From CAYSCS01 sp964429695 (lineage in GTDB: Bacteria; Acidobacteriota; Aminicenantia; Aminicenantales; Aminicenantaceae), in contig CAYSCS010000073.1 in assembly GCA_964429695.1 (NCBI GenBank), forward strand, positions 1-64,000: DNA of 64,000 bases. The letters run 5' to 3'. The notes under the pieces were generated by a model. It saw nothing but the letters and a program-made list of their open reading frames with translations, was not told the DNA's origin and did not search any database. This document shows, piece after piece, positions 16,181-24,804 of this stretch; positions within the stretch are counted from its first letter, which is position 1, and each line of letters begins with the position of its first letter. The position numbers and the translations under genes are program-made.

Positions 16181-16957
16181 TCTTTGAATTTCTCTTCCTT
16201 ATTCCGATTACCACACTCTGAAGCATAACTCAAATATTTTTATTTGCGAAGTATAATCTTTATGAAAAGGCATTTAGAATCGAGTTTAAATAAGAAAAAT
16301 TAAACTTTTATGACTCTTCTCCAAATTAGTTGATTAAAATATGTATGGGGAAAAAGAAATAGATGCCTTCTCTTATTCTTGAGGCATAAAATTAAAGAGC
16401 TAAAGAAGTTATTCTTCCGGCCCTTAATCCCAAGTCATGTTGATGATATTTCTTAGTTATTAGGTAGAAAATTAAAATTTTTTTCAATAATCCAGAGATG
16501 AACAGGATTTTATGTCTCGAAAAATTTCAGGCAGTTTTGATTCTTAATCTCTGGTGATGATATCCTGGGAGGTGATTCCTGCTAAAATTAAACGATGTTT
16601 TAGGTAATTTATGATAATGAGAGAGAAAATCCTTCTTTTAATATTTTTTTAACCTTTAAAAATTGAGCTCCTATAGCCTTCTTTTCTCCAAGGAGTATTT
16701 TATCTCTCAGGTAAAGGCTTCTAAATGATGTTTTAAAGGAAAAAGACAAGGAATTAATTGGAGCTTTTAGTAAATTAAAGAAAAGAAGAGCCTAAATAAA
16801 GAGGAAAATTGGATTTTTTTTGTGCTCGCTTTTTTTTTGTAAATCTGGCATAATTCTTTCTCATTCCCTGTGCCTTCAATGCTGAATGAAGATTGGTTCC
16901 TTAAGGGGTTTATCCTTCTTTTTTTTGAATCCCACCCAAAAATAAGAGGTTCAGGCC
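16181..16957. other. Long intergenic gap between divergent operons
   Basis: 777 AT-rich bases between the minus-strand MFS gene and the plus-strand HisC-like gene. No ORF above noise, tRNA or hairpin was recognised. The stretch 16362-16399 resembles 288-324. Promoters for both directions must lie here but none stands out. Confidence 0.5.
16362..16399 (+). repeat. Diverged intergenic repeat, copy 2
   Basis: GATGCCTTCTCT, GAGGC and AAATTAAAGAG align to 288-324. A pairwise alignment with shuffled controls is needed to exclude shared AT-rich composition. Confidence 0.25.
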
Positions 16958-18055
16958 ATGAAGAAATTATTCAGAGAGAATATCACCACAATTAATCAAT
17001 ATGAGCCAGGGCTTCCACTCGAGCTTCTGCGCAAGAAAATTTCTTTTAGAGGGAAGTTCTCCAAGCTTGCTTCAAATGAGAATCCCCTGGGACCATCGCC
17101 TCTTGCCTTGAGAGCGCTCAGGAATTCGCTTAAAGAAGGAAACTATTATCCCGAAAACACATGTTTTAAATTGAGGGAGAAGCTATCCGAAAATTTAAGG
17201 ATACCCCCTGCCAATATTTGCGTAGGAAATGGTTCAGCAGAATTGATTTATCTTCTTGGGCTTGTTTTTTTGAATCCAGAGGATACTCTAGTTACGAGTG
17301 AATGTTCTTTCATGATGGGACGAGTTGTCTCTCAAATCATGGCTTCAAAATTGGTTGAGGTTCCGCTTAGAGGATTCAAGCATGATTTAGACTCTATTCT
17401 GGAGGCCATTACCGAGGAGACCAAGATCATCTACCTCGATAATCCCATGAATCCCATTGGCACCATGGTAGATAAAAATGAGGTCTCAAGATTCATGTCT
17501 CGAATCGATGAAGATGTTGTTGTGGTTTTCGATGAGGCTTACTATGAATATGCAGAGGGGGAGAATTTTCCTCAAACGGTTGAATATGTGAAGGAAGGGA
17601 GAAATGTCATCGTCCTTCGTACCTTTTCAAAATTATACGGGCTCGCAGGGCTCAGGATAGGGTACTGTATCGCAAAAGAAGAATTCGTGAAATGCCTCCA
17701 GCAGGTAAAGCCCCCCTTCTCAGTCAACAGGCTTGCTCAAGAAGCAGCTCTGGCTGCTCTTGAAGATGAAAAGCACAAAAAAAAGTCACTCGAAATAAAT
17801 GCTTCAGGCAAAAAATACTTAACCGAAAAATTTAAGGAGATGTCTGTTTTTTTCATTCCTTCAGAGACGAATTTCTTGACTATTGATGTTAAAAGAGATG
17901 CCAAGCAGATGGCAGAGATGTTGGAAAAAAAGGGGGTCATCGTCAGGCCCCTCACCATGTACCAAAAACCCACCTTCATCCGCATCACAATCGGAACAGA
18001 AAAAGAGAACCAGAGGTTTATCCGGGCTTTTAGGGAAATCTGGGAGATGGGGTGA
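16958..18055 (+). CDS. HisC-like class I/II aminotransferase next to iorAB
   Basis: A 365-residue PLP aminotransferase of the histidinol-phosphate aminotransferase subfamily. Motifs: KLASNENPLGPSPLAL near the N-terminus, LDNPMNPIGTM, VVFDEAYYEYAEG with the PLP-phenol Asp, RTFSKLYGLAGLRIGY with the PLP lysine at about K225, and the C-terminal FIRITIGT. No export signal, unlike the relative at 42207. It overlaps the iorA frame and no his genes are nearby, so it most likely transaminates aromatic or imidazole amino acids to the 2-oxoacids used by IorAB. A role in histidine synthesis is possible but not supported by context. Confidence 0.88.
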   Translation: MKKLFRENITTINQYEPGLPLELLRKKISFRGKFSKLASNENPLGPSPLALRALRNSLKEGNYYPENTCFKLREKLSENLRIPPANICVGNGSAELIYLLGLVFLNPEDTLVTSECSFMMGRVVSQIMASKLVEVPLRGFKHDLDSILEAITEETKIIYLDNPMNPIGTMVDKNEVSRFMSRIDEDVVVVFDEAYYEYAEGENFPQTVEYVKEGRNVIVLRTFSKLYGLAGLRIGYCIAKEEFVKCLQQVKPPFSVNRLAQEAALAALEDEKHKKKSLEINASGKKYLTEKFKEMSVFFIPSETNFLTIDVKRDAKQMAEMLEKKGVIVRPLTMYQKPTFIRITIGTEKENQRFIRAFREIWEMG

Positions 18056-18078
18056 GGGAGGGGAGGAGGAAGGGGGGA

Positions 18079-19953
18079 ATGACTTCATTGAAGAAAGAGG
18101 AGATGAGAGTTCTTTTGGGGAATGTTGCCATAGCGAGGGGAATTGTAGAGGCGGGATGTCATTTTGTGGCTTCCTATCCCGGCACCCCGAGCTCTGAGAT
18201 TGTTCCTGGAGTTGTCTCATACAAAAAGGAACTCGACCTCAACACTTATATAGAATGGTCAGCGAATGAGAAAATTGCCTTTGACAATGCACTTGCCGCC
18301 AGCCTCACGGGAAAGAGGTCGGCTGTGGCCATGAAGCAGGTCGGACTCAATGTGGCCTCTGATTCCCTGCTTAGCTCTGCCTACACTGGGGTTGTGGGAG
18401 GAATGGTCATCATAAGCTGTGATGACCCAGGGCCGCATAGCTCACAGACAGAACAGGATTCAAGGTTCTTTGCCATGTTCGCCAAAATTCCTGCCCTTGA
18501 TCCCTCTTCACCCCAAGAAGCAAAGGATATGGTCAAAGATGCCTTCGAGCTTTCGGAGGAATTTGAAATCCCAGTTCTTCTCAGGCCGACGATTCGAGTT
18601 TCCCATGCCAAGCAGCTCGTTCGACTGGATACTCCGAAAGTCATTCCCAGAAGAGCAAATTTCAGGAAGAACCCAGAGCGATGGGCAGCAACTCCTCGCT
18701 CTAGGCTTCTCCTCCATAAAAGGCTGAACGAGATTCTGAAGAGGGTGGAGGAAAGATTTGAGGAGGAAAGCAGATGGAATTTCGAGCTTTATTCCTCAAA
18801 GAAGGCGGTGTTAGGAATAATAAGCAGCAGTGTGAGCTTTGCCATAATCAGAGAATTGATTGATGAGTTGAATCTTGGAGAATATGTTTGTCTGTTGAAG
18901 ATTGGGACTCCTTTTCCTCTTCCTTTAAAGAGGGTTGAGCGATTCATCCGTCGCCACAGAAGAATCTTGATCATAGAGGAGCCCGGACCATTAATCGAGC
19001 TCCAGATAGGAGATAGAAGGCGAGTCTCAGGCAGGATGAGCGGCCATGTTCCCCTAGAAGGTGAGCTCACCCCCGAGGTAATCTACGAAATTTTAGCCAG
19101 TGTCCTGAGAAGTGAAAACTTGAAGAACTTAGAAAAAACAAGAGATGAGGAACTTGAGGAATTGATCGAAGGTCTTTCTCTTCCATCACGTCGTCCCACT
19201 TTATGCGCTGGCTGTCCAGAGAGAGCCGCATTTTTCGCCATTAGAAAGGCCTTCCCCAAGGGAATTTACCCCAGTGACATAGGATGCTATACCTTAGGAC
19301 TTAACCTCAAGGCTGTGGATACTGTAATCGATATGGGAGCAGGGATTACCCTTGCCAGCGGATTTTATCATGCCTACGCTCAGGATGGGAAGAGGATTCC
19401 AATAATCGCCACAATCGGAGATTCCACCTTCTATCATTCAGGACCATCTGGACTCTTGAATGCTGTTTACAACGATTCAAGATTCATCCTGGTTATCCTG
19501 GATAATGAAATTACTGCCATGACTGGAATGCAGCCAACGCCAGGCCTCGGAGTAAGGGCTGATCAAAGCGCGGGGAAAAGAGTCCCTCTTGAAGACCTGG
19601 TCAAAGGATGTGGTGTTGGTTGGCTGAGAGTTATAGACCCCTATGATGTTAGAAACATGGTTGAAGTTTTGAAAGAAGCCGATAAATACACGAGAAGAGA
19701 GGACGGGGGAATTGCGGTCATCATTGCCCGTCACCCCTGCCTCATCAATTATCCTGAATCTTTGAAGGGAAAAAAGGTTAGAGTGAAGATAACAGAGGAA
19801 TGCAATGGCTGTGGATATTGCCTTGAGTTTTTCGAGTGTCCCGCTTTAAAGATGGATGATGAAGAAAAACGAGTGGAGATTGACCGTGGACTCTGTGTGG
19901 ATTGTGGAGTCTGTGTGAATTCCTGCCTTAAAGGAGCAATCATAGAAGCTTAG
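18079..19953 (+). CDS. iorA: Indolepyruvate:ferredoxin oxidoreductase alpha subunit
   Basis: A thiamine-diphosphate enzyme subunit of about 624 residues that oxidatively decarboxylates arylpyruvates to aryl-acetyl-CoA, reducing ferredoxin. Seen: LLGNVAIARGIVEAG, SYPGTPSSEIVP (pyrimidine domain), PTLCAGCPERAAFF, the TPP loop GDSTFYHSGPSGLLNAVYND, and a C-terminal 2x[4Fe-4S] ferredoxin domain from about residue 570 (CNGCGYC...CP and CVDCGVCVNSC). The frame opens at GTG 18052, but AAGGGGGG before ATG 18079 marks the better start; ATG 18103 is a third option. It follows the aminotransferase directly and precedes iorB by 6 bases. Typical of anaerobes fermenting amino acids. Confidence 0.94.
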   Translation: MTSLKKEEMRVLLGNVAIARGIVEAGCHFVASYPGTPSSEIVPGVVSYKKELDLNTYIEWSANEKIAFDNALAASLTGKRSAVAMKQVGLNVASDSLLSSAYTGVVGGMVIISCDDPGPHSSQTEQDSRFFAMFAKIPALDPSSPQEAKDMVKDAFELSEEFEIPVLLRPTIRVSHAKQLVRLDTPKVIPRRANFRKNPERWAATPRSRLLLHKRLNEILKRVEERFEEESRWNFELYSSKKAVLGIISSSVSFAIIRELIDELNLGEYVCLLKIGTPFPLPLKRVERFIRRHRRILIIEEPGPLIELQIGDRRRVSGRMSGHVPLEGELTPEVIYEILASVLRSENLKNLEKTRDEELEELIEGLSLPSRRPTLCAGCPERAAFFAIRKAFPKGIYPSDIGCYTLGLNLKAVDTVIDMGAGITLASGFYHAYAQDGKRIPIIATIGDSTFYHSGPSGLLNAVYNDSRFILVILDNEITAMTGMQPTPGLGVRADQSAGKRVPLEDLVKGCGVGWLRVIDPYDVRNMVEVLKEADKYTRREDGGIAVIIARHPCLINYPESLKGKKVRVKITEECNGCGYCLEFFECPALKMDDEEKRVEIDRGLCVDCGVCVNSCLKGAIIEA

Positions 19954-19959
19954 GAATTA

Positions 19960-20526
19960 ATGAGATTGAAGATCATTTTTACCGGGATTGGAGGACAGGG
20001 AATAATCTTTTCTTCTAGGTTATTCTCCGAGCTGGGAAGGAAAATGGGGCTGGGAGTGATGGGTTCAGAAACCCATGGAATGAGTCAGAGAGGGGGCTCG
20101 GTCATCGCCCATTTGAAGCTCGGTGAATTCTGGAGCCCTTTGATCCGCAAAGGGACTGCTGATTTCTTGTTTTCCTTTGAAGAGAGTGAGACCTACAGGA
20201 ACTTGAGCTACCTCAGAAAAGGAGGAGTGTGTTTTACAAACCTCATACTTCGCCGTAGATTTAACGAAAAGGTGCTCAATAATCTCAAGAAAAAACGCAT
20301 AACCTTCGTTGCCTACGACGCAAGTCAAAAGGCTTCAAGAATTGGTCTGCCGATGTTCTCAAACATGGTTCTTATCGGTTATTCTCTGGGCACAGGGCTT
20401 CTTCCCTTCGCTTATCACAAGCTGAGAGCTGTTCTTGAAGAGATGAGTCCAGCAAAACACAAAGAAATGAACCTTAGGTCCCTTGAGGCAGGCTATAGGG
20501 AAGGGAAGAGAAAGTGGAAGCGCTGA
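19960..20526 (+). CDS. iorB: Indolepyruvate:ferredoxin oxidoreductase beta subunit
   Basis: A 188-residue gamma-type subunit of the 2-oxoacid:ferredoxin oxidoreductase family. Marks are FTGIGGQGIIFSSRLFSELG at the start, GSETHGMSQRGGSVIAHLK, and PLIRKGTADFLFSFEESET. It assembles with IorA (6 bases upstream) to oxidise 2-oxoacids produced by the aminotransferase at 16958. Length is normal. The first residues MRLKIIF fit the ATG at 19960. Confidence 0.93.
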   Translation: MRLKIIFTGIGGQGIIFSSRLFSELGRKMGLGVMGSETHGMSQRGGSVIAHLKLGEFWSPLIRKGTADFLFSFEESETYRNLSYLRKGGVCFTNLILRRRFNEKVLNNLKKKRITFVAYDASQKASRIGLPMFSNMVLIGYSLGTGLLPFAYHKLRAVLEEMSPAKHKEMNLRSLEAGYREGKRKWKR

Positions 20527-21107
20527 GAGATGCTCGCAGACCAAAACTGATTCTCACTTTAAAAAATTCTGGTTACCAAACTTTTATTTTAAAGTAAGAT
20601 AAAGGCTCAAAGCCTTGAAAGCATCGCCAAAAATTAAGAAGAAAAATTTTATTCTTCGCAGGATAAAGGAAGATGAGAGTTGGCCAGGAATATAGAGTAT
20701 TTTCTTGAATCCCAAACAGTCCTTTTGGATTCTTTAAAAATGATTTTGCTCAAGAAGATGCACGTCTCTAGCTTATTAAGGAGAAGATCTTTAGTAAGGC
20801 TAAAGCAGTGATTAAGAGGCGAATCTTAGACCTTTTTATCGCCGATTTTTTGCTAGGGTTGTAAAGACTTAAAAGAGAGTCTAAAGAAAAGAGATATACT
20901 TTTATCTCCAGTCTTCCCCTTTCCTTTATCAGGCTCAAGCCTTCGCCGAGGAAATAAATGTTCTTCCCCCCATACAATCGGAATCTTTTTTCTAAAATTG
21001 TTGGAAATAAGGTCAAGCCACGATAAAATGCGTGAGGAGAGATAAAATTTCTACTAAAAGGCTAATGCCACCTGAGTTTTGAAACTTCCCCTCTTAATAT
21101 GCTGAGC
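20527..21107. other. Intergenic gap after iorB
   Basis: About 580 AT-rich bases before the next promoter. An 82-codon minus-strand frame (21016-20768) has no ribosome site or recognisable family and is not called. Positions 20695-20716 match 13199-13217 (GAGTAT and CTTGAATCCCAAA). Confidence 0.45.
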
Positions 21108-21137
21108 TTGACATAGAGGGGATTTCTATACTATAGA
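21108..21137 (+). promoter_or_regulatory. Sigma-70 promoter of the beta-oxidation pair
   Basis: TTGACA at 21108-21113, 18-base spacer, TATAGA at 21132-21137. The leader to ATG 21215 is about 70 bases, with an AGAGGAGGGA ribosome site shortly before the start. Confidence 0.55.
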
Positions 21138-21214
21138 GAAAATCCATTCACAAGACAGAGGGATTGGATTTAAAGTCTTTAATTTCTCAGAAATAATTAA
21201 AGAGGAGGGATTAA

Positions 21215-23236
21215 ATGGCATGGGAAAAATTTGGCAGAACCATCCGCAAAGTCGGGGTCATTGGCTCAGGGAATATAGGGCCAGATATTGCCCTCTATTT
21301 TAGCAAGGTCTTTCATCCTTTCAATGTGGGGGTGGTTGTGGTCGATATCTCGGAAAAGGCTCTTAAATCAGGTGAGGAGAGAGTGAGTGAAAAAATATCA
21401 AGAGGCGTAAAAAGCGGAACTTTTGAGGAAGGGGAGGCTCAAGCGATGCTTTCCAATATTTCATGGACTACAGATTATTCTCTGCTTGAGTCAACAGACT
21501 TGGTAATAGAGGCAGCAACCGAGGATGTAGAAGTTAAGAGAGGGATATTTTCAAAGCTCGAAGAAATTTGTCCTGATGAAGCAATTCTGGCTTCGAATTC
21601 CTCTCATCTTGAGCCAGAAGTCATCTTTGCAAAAGCCAGGAACAAGAAGCGCTGTTTAGTAATCCATTATTTCTTTCCCGCTGAGAGAAACATCATCGTG
21701 GAGATTGTTCCCTCTCAGGAAACCCTCCCAGAGATTACAAATTTTCTTCTGCGTTTTTACGAGGAAATCGGGAAGGCACCTCTCAAGGTTAAGAGCCGTT
21801 ATGGTTATGCGATTGACCCTATCTTCGAGGGGATTTTCCTCGCATCTGCTTTGATGGTGGAGAAGGGATTTGCTTCTGTGAAGCAAATGGATGCGATGGT
21901 TCAAAGAGCACTGGGTTTAGGAGTAGGACCTTTCACTGCCATGAATCTTACAGGGGGAAATCCCATAACGAGACACGGCGTTTCCCAGATGCATTCCAAG
22001 ATAATGCCTTGGTTCCATTCTCCCCAAATCCTAGAAAGACAGATTGCTTCAGGAAAGCCGTGGGAAACTCCAAAAAGAGGGGAAGAAGTGACTTATGACG
22101 AGAGAACTTATGAGTTTGTCTCAGAGAGAATCAAGGGAGCTTACTTCGGGCTGGTCTGTGAAATCCTCGGCTCAGGGATCATCGAACTCGGAGATTTGGA
22201 GATGGGGGTCGAAAATGCCTTGGTCATAAACCCTCCTTTCCAGATGATGAATGAGGAAGGAATAAAAAAGTCTCTCGAGCTTGTCGAGGCTTATGCCAGG
22301 GAATGGCCAGGTTTTGTTGTTCCTGAGATTCTCATCAAGCAGGCTAAATCAGGTGAGCCCTGGGAGATTCCGATGGTTTACAGGGAGGATTGGGAAGAGG
22401 TTGCAGTTGTGACCATCAGGAGGCCTAAGTATCTCAATGCCCTGAACGTGGCAGTCATGAGTCAGCTTAAAAGAATTTTCTCTGAGATCAGGGATGATAG
22501 AAAGATAAAAGCTGCAGTGCTCACCGGATTTGGCAATAAAGCTTTCGTTTCAGGCGCCGACATAAATGATATTGCCAGAGTCAGGACTCCTGAGGAGCTC
22601 GAGCATTTTGCGCTCAAGGGACAGGAGGTTCTGAGCTTGATCGAAAACCTGGGCAAGCCGGTGATCTGTGCCCTCAATGGCCTCGCCTTTGGAGGAGGAA
22701 ATGAGTTGGCTATGGCATGCACGGCAAGAATTTCTCGCAAGGGATTGAAGTTACTCGCAGCCCAGCCTGAGCCAAAGCTGGGAATAATTCCTGGATTCGG
22801 GGGTACTCAGAGATTACCAAGGATTGTGGGTCTTTTAAATGCCTGGACTCTTCTGCGCACCGGAAGCCCTGTTTCATCTGAAGAGGCTTTGAAGATGGGC
22901 TTAATCAGTAAGGAGGTGGAAGGTGACCTCAAAGAAGCTGCAGTTGAGTTTGCCAGGGATTTAGTTTCGGGGAGAGTGACCGTTGTTCCCATCCGAAAGG
23001 AGCCGCTCGAAATCCCCGAATCGCTGCCTGAAGTGGAGATAGGCCACCTGTCGAGGAAAATTGATGAAATCCTAAAAAGAGCCATACTCGAGGGAGCATC
23101 AATGACCCTTGAAGAGGGATTGAAAAACGAAGCAAGAATACTCGGGGAATGCATCAAGACCAAGGACATGAGAATAGGGATGGAGAATTTCATCAAATTT
23201 GGGCCTAAAAGAAATGCTGAATTTTCTCATGCTTAA
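21215..23236 (+). CDS. 3-hydroxyacyl-CoA dehydrogenase / enoyl-CoA hydratase fusion
   Basis: A 673-residue bifunctional beta-oxidation enzyme: hydrates enoyl-CoA and oxidises the (S)-3-hydroxyacyl-CoA with NAD. The dehydrogenase comes first: Rossmann GSGNIG (17-22), EAATEDVEVKRGIF, ASNSSHLEP and the VIHYFFPAERN segment, followed by the C-terminal 3HCDH domains to about 380. The crotonase domain follows (about 385-640): oxyanion-loop SGADINDIA, GLAFGGGNELAMA and QPEPKLGIIPGFGGTQRLPR, with both catalytic Glu residues present. This order is the reverse of FadB/FadJ and matches fusions in archaea (such as crotonyl-CoA hydratase/3-hydroxybutyryl-CoA dehydrogenase) and some bacteria. A thiolase follows 23 bases later. 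Confidence 0.93.
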   Translation: MAWEKFGRTIRKVGVIGSGNIGPDIALYFSKVFHPFNVGVVVVDISEKALKSGEERVSEKISRGVKSGTFEEGEAQAMLSNISWTTDYSLLESTDLVIEAATEDVEVKRGIFSKLEEICPDEAILASNSSHLEPEVIFAKARNKKRCLVIHYFFPAERNIIVEIVPSQETLPEITNFLLRFYEEIGKAPLKVKSRYGYAIDPIFEGIFLASALMVEKGFASVKQMDAMVQRALGLGVGPFTAMNLTGGNPITRHGVSQMHSKIMPWFHSPQILERQIASGKPWETPKRGEEVTYDERTYEFVSERIKGAYFGLVCEILGSGIIELGDLEMGVENALVINPPFQMMNEEGIKKSLELVEAYAREWPGFVVPEILIKQAKSGEPWEIPMVYREDWEEVAVVTIRRPKYLNALNVAVMSQLKRIFSEIRDDRKIKAAVLTGFGNKAFVSGADINDIARVRTPEELEHFALKGQEVLSLIENLGKPVICALNGLAFGGGNELAMACTARISRKGLKLLAAQPEPKLGIIPGFGGTQRLPRIVGLLNAWTLLRTGSPVSSEEALKMGLISKEVEGDLKEAAVEFARDLVSGRVTVVPIRKEPLEIPESLPEVEIGHLSRKIDEILKRAILEGASMTLEEGLKNEARILGECIKTKDMRIGMENFIKFGPKRNAEFSHA

Positions 23237-23259
23237 GGGGTGAATCAAAGGAGGTCAGC

Positions 23260-24468
23260 ATGGCTTTCGAAAAAGCTTACATTCCTTACGATGCTTACTG
23301 GTCGACTCCTTTCTGTCGCTGGCAGGGGAGCTTTTCCAACCTGCATTCCATGGTATTTGCCGCAGAGGTGTGCAGGGGGGCTTTTCCAGCGAGAAGAATC
23401 TCTCCTTTCGACCTGGAAGAGATTGTTCTGGGGATAACAATTCCCCAGAAACACAGCTTCTATGGGGCGCCATGGCTTGCGGGCATGATAGGAGCACCAG
23501 GGGTAACGGGACCAACTATCAGTCAGGCTTGTGCCACTTCAGCTAAATGTTTAGCCTATGCAGCAAGTCAGATAGAGCTAGGCCAGAGGAACGCCATCCT
23601 TGTCGTCACCTGTGACCGAACGAGCAACGGACCTCATATCTACTATCCTAATCCCATGGGTGTGGGAGGGACAGGCGAGAAAGAGGACTGGGTTTGGGAT
23701 AATTTTGGCTATGACCCTTATGCCAAGAATGCCATGATTGAAACTGCGGAAAATGTTGCTAGGGAAGCAGGAATAACCAAGGAGGAACAGGATGAGCTCA
23801 CGCTTTTCCGCTACTCCCAATATCAGGACGCCCTGAAGGATAGAAGCGCCTTTCTTCATCGCTTCATGGTGGTTCCCATCGATGTCAGAGATGCTTCAGG
23901 AAGAAAGGTAATAGCCACCGTGAGCGGAGATGAGGGAGTCTTTCCCACCACGGCTGAAGGACTTTCGAGGTTAAGACCTGTGCTTGAGAATGGGACTGTT
24001 ACCTACGGCACTCAGACTTATCCTGCCGACGGTAATGCCAGCATCCTCGTCACTTCAAAGGAAAAAGCAAATGAGCTAACACGTGACCGCGGGGTGGAGA
24101 TAAAGATACTTTCCTATGCTGAAGCAAGGACAAGAAGAGGGTACATGGCCAAGGCTGTTGTTCCTGCGGCAAGAAAGGCGCTTTCAGAAGCCGGGATTGA
24201 AATCAAAGATGTGACTTCGATAAAGACTCATAATCCATTTGCTGTCAACGACATCTATTTTTCCAGAGAAATGGGAATTAAATGGGAGAAGATGAATAAC
24301 TATGGTTGTTCTCTCATTTGGGGTCATCCTCAAGGACCGACAGGAGCTCGATTGATGATAGAGTTGATTGAGGAGCTTGTTCTTAGAGGAGGGGGATATG
24401 GGCTTTTTGATGGCTGTGCAGCTGGAGATACCGCAGCTGCAGTGGTGCTCAAAGTTGAGGTAAAATAA
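23260..24468 (+). CDS. Thiolase-family acetyl-CoA acyltransferase
   Basis: A 402-residue thiolase that would cleave 3-oxoacyl-CoA made by the preceding fusion enzyme. The nucleophile Cys lies in SQACATSAKCLAYAASQIE. The NEAF-type loop is replaced by HNPFAVNDIYF. The catalytic His is in GCSLIWGHPQGPTGAR and the second Cys in GCAAGDTAAAVVL. All four catalytic regions are present, though each deviates from the FadA consensus, so chain-length preference is unclear. AAAGGAGG precedes the ATG. It completes a short beta-oxidation operon with 21215-23236. Confidence 0.9.
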   Translation: MAFEKAYIPYDAYWSTPFCRWQGSFSNLHSMVFAAEVCRGAFPARRISPFDLEEIVLGITIPQKHSFYGAPWLAGMIGAPGVTGPTISQACATSAKCLAYAASQIELGQRNAILVVTCDRTSNGPHIYYPNPMGVGGTGEKEDWVWDNFGYDPYAKNAMIETAENVAREAGITKEEQDELTLFRYSQYQDALKDRSAFLHRFMVVPIDVRDASGRKVIATVSGDEGVFPTTAEGLSRLRPVLENGTVTYGTQTYPADGNASILVTSKEKANELTRDRGVEIKILSYAEARTRRGYMAKAVVPAARKALSEAGIEIKDVTSIKTHNPFAVNDIYFSREMGIKWEKMNNYGCSLIWGHPQGPTGARLMIELIEELVLRGGGYGLFDGCAAGDTAAAVVLKVEVK

Positions 24469-24804
24469 TTTATTTGGTTAGTAAACATCCAAAAAAATCT
24501 GAAGGAGGTGCCGGCAAAGTCGATTCTAATTGAAACTGAGATTTATGAGTTGCTGGTCGAGAAGAATTGCTCTTCTCCAGATTAGCTGGAGAAAAGAATG
24601 GATGTGGGAGAGAAGAAGATAAATTCTCTTACTTTTAAATATTTTTAGAGTTGTGATTAATCAAAACTTGGAGAGAAAGGTCTTCCTCTTCCTTGAATTA
24701 ATATCCTCGCACTTACTCTACTCCTTCCTGCCTGGATGCCATTTACCTTCCCCATAAGGGTTAACTTTTCAAAAGAAGAGGGGGATTGAGAAGAACAAAA
24801 TAAC
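24469..24804. other. Gap between convergent genes, with a small hairpin
   Basis: 336 bases separating the thiolase from the convergent molybdenum-hydroxylase operon. A perfect 8-base stem (TTCTCCAG at 24573-24580, CTGGAGAA at 24586-24593, 5-base loop) is present. It lacks a T-run on either side, so it is at best an imperfect bidirectional terminator. No ORF seen. Confidence 0.35.

Noticed and set aside
20768..21016. 82-codon minus-strand ORF in the gap after iorB
   Set aside because: No ribosome site or family resemblance, and composition is typical of AT-rich intergenic DNA.
24573..24593. Hairpin as an intrinsic terminator
   Set aside because: The stem is perfect (8 bases), but no T-run follows on either strand.
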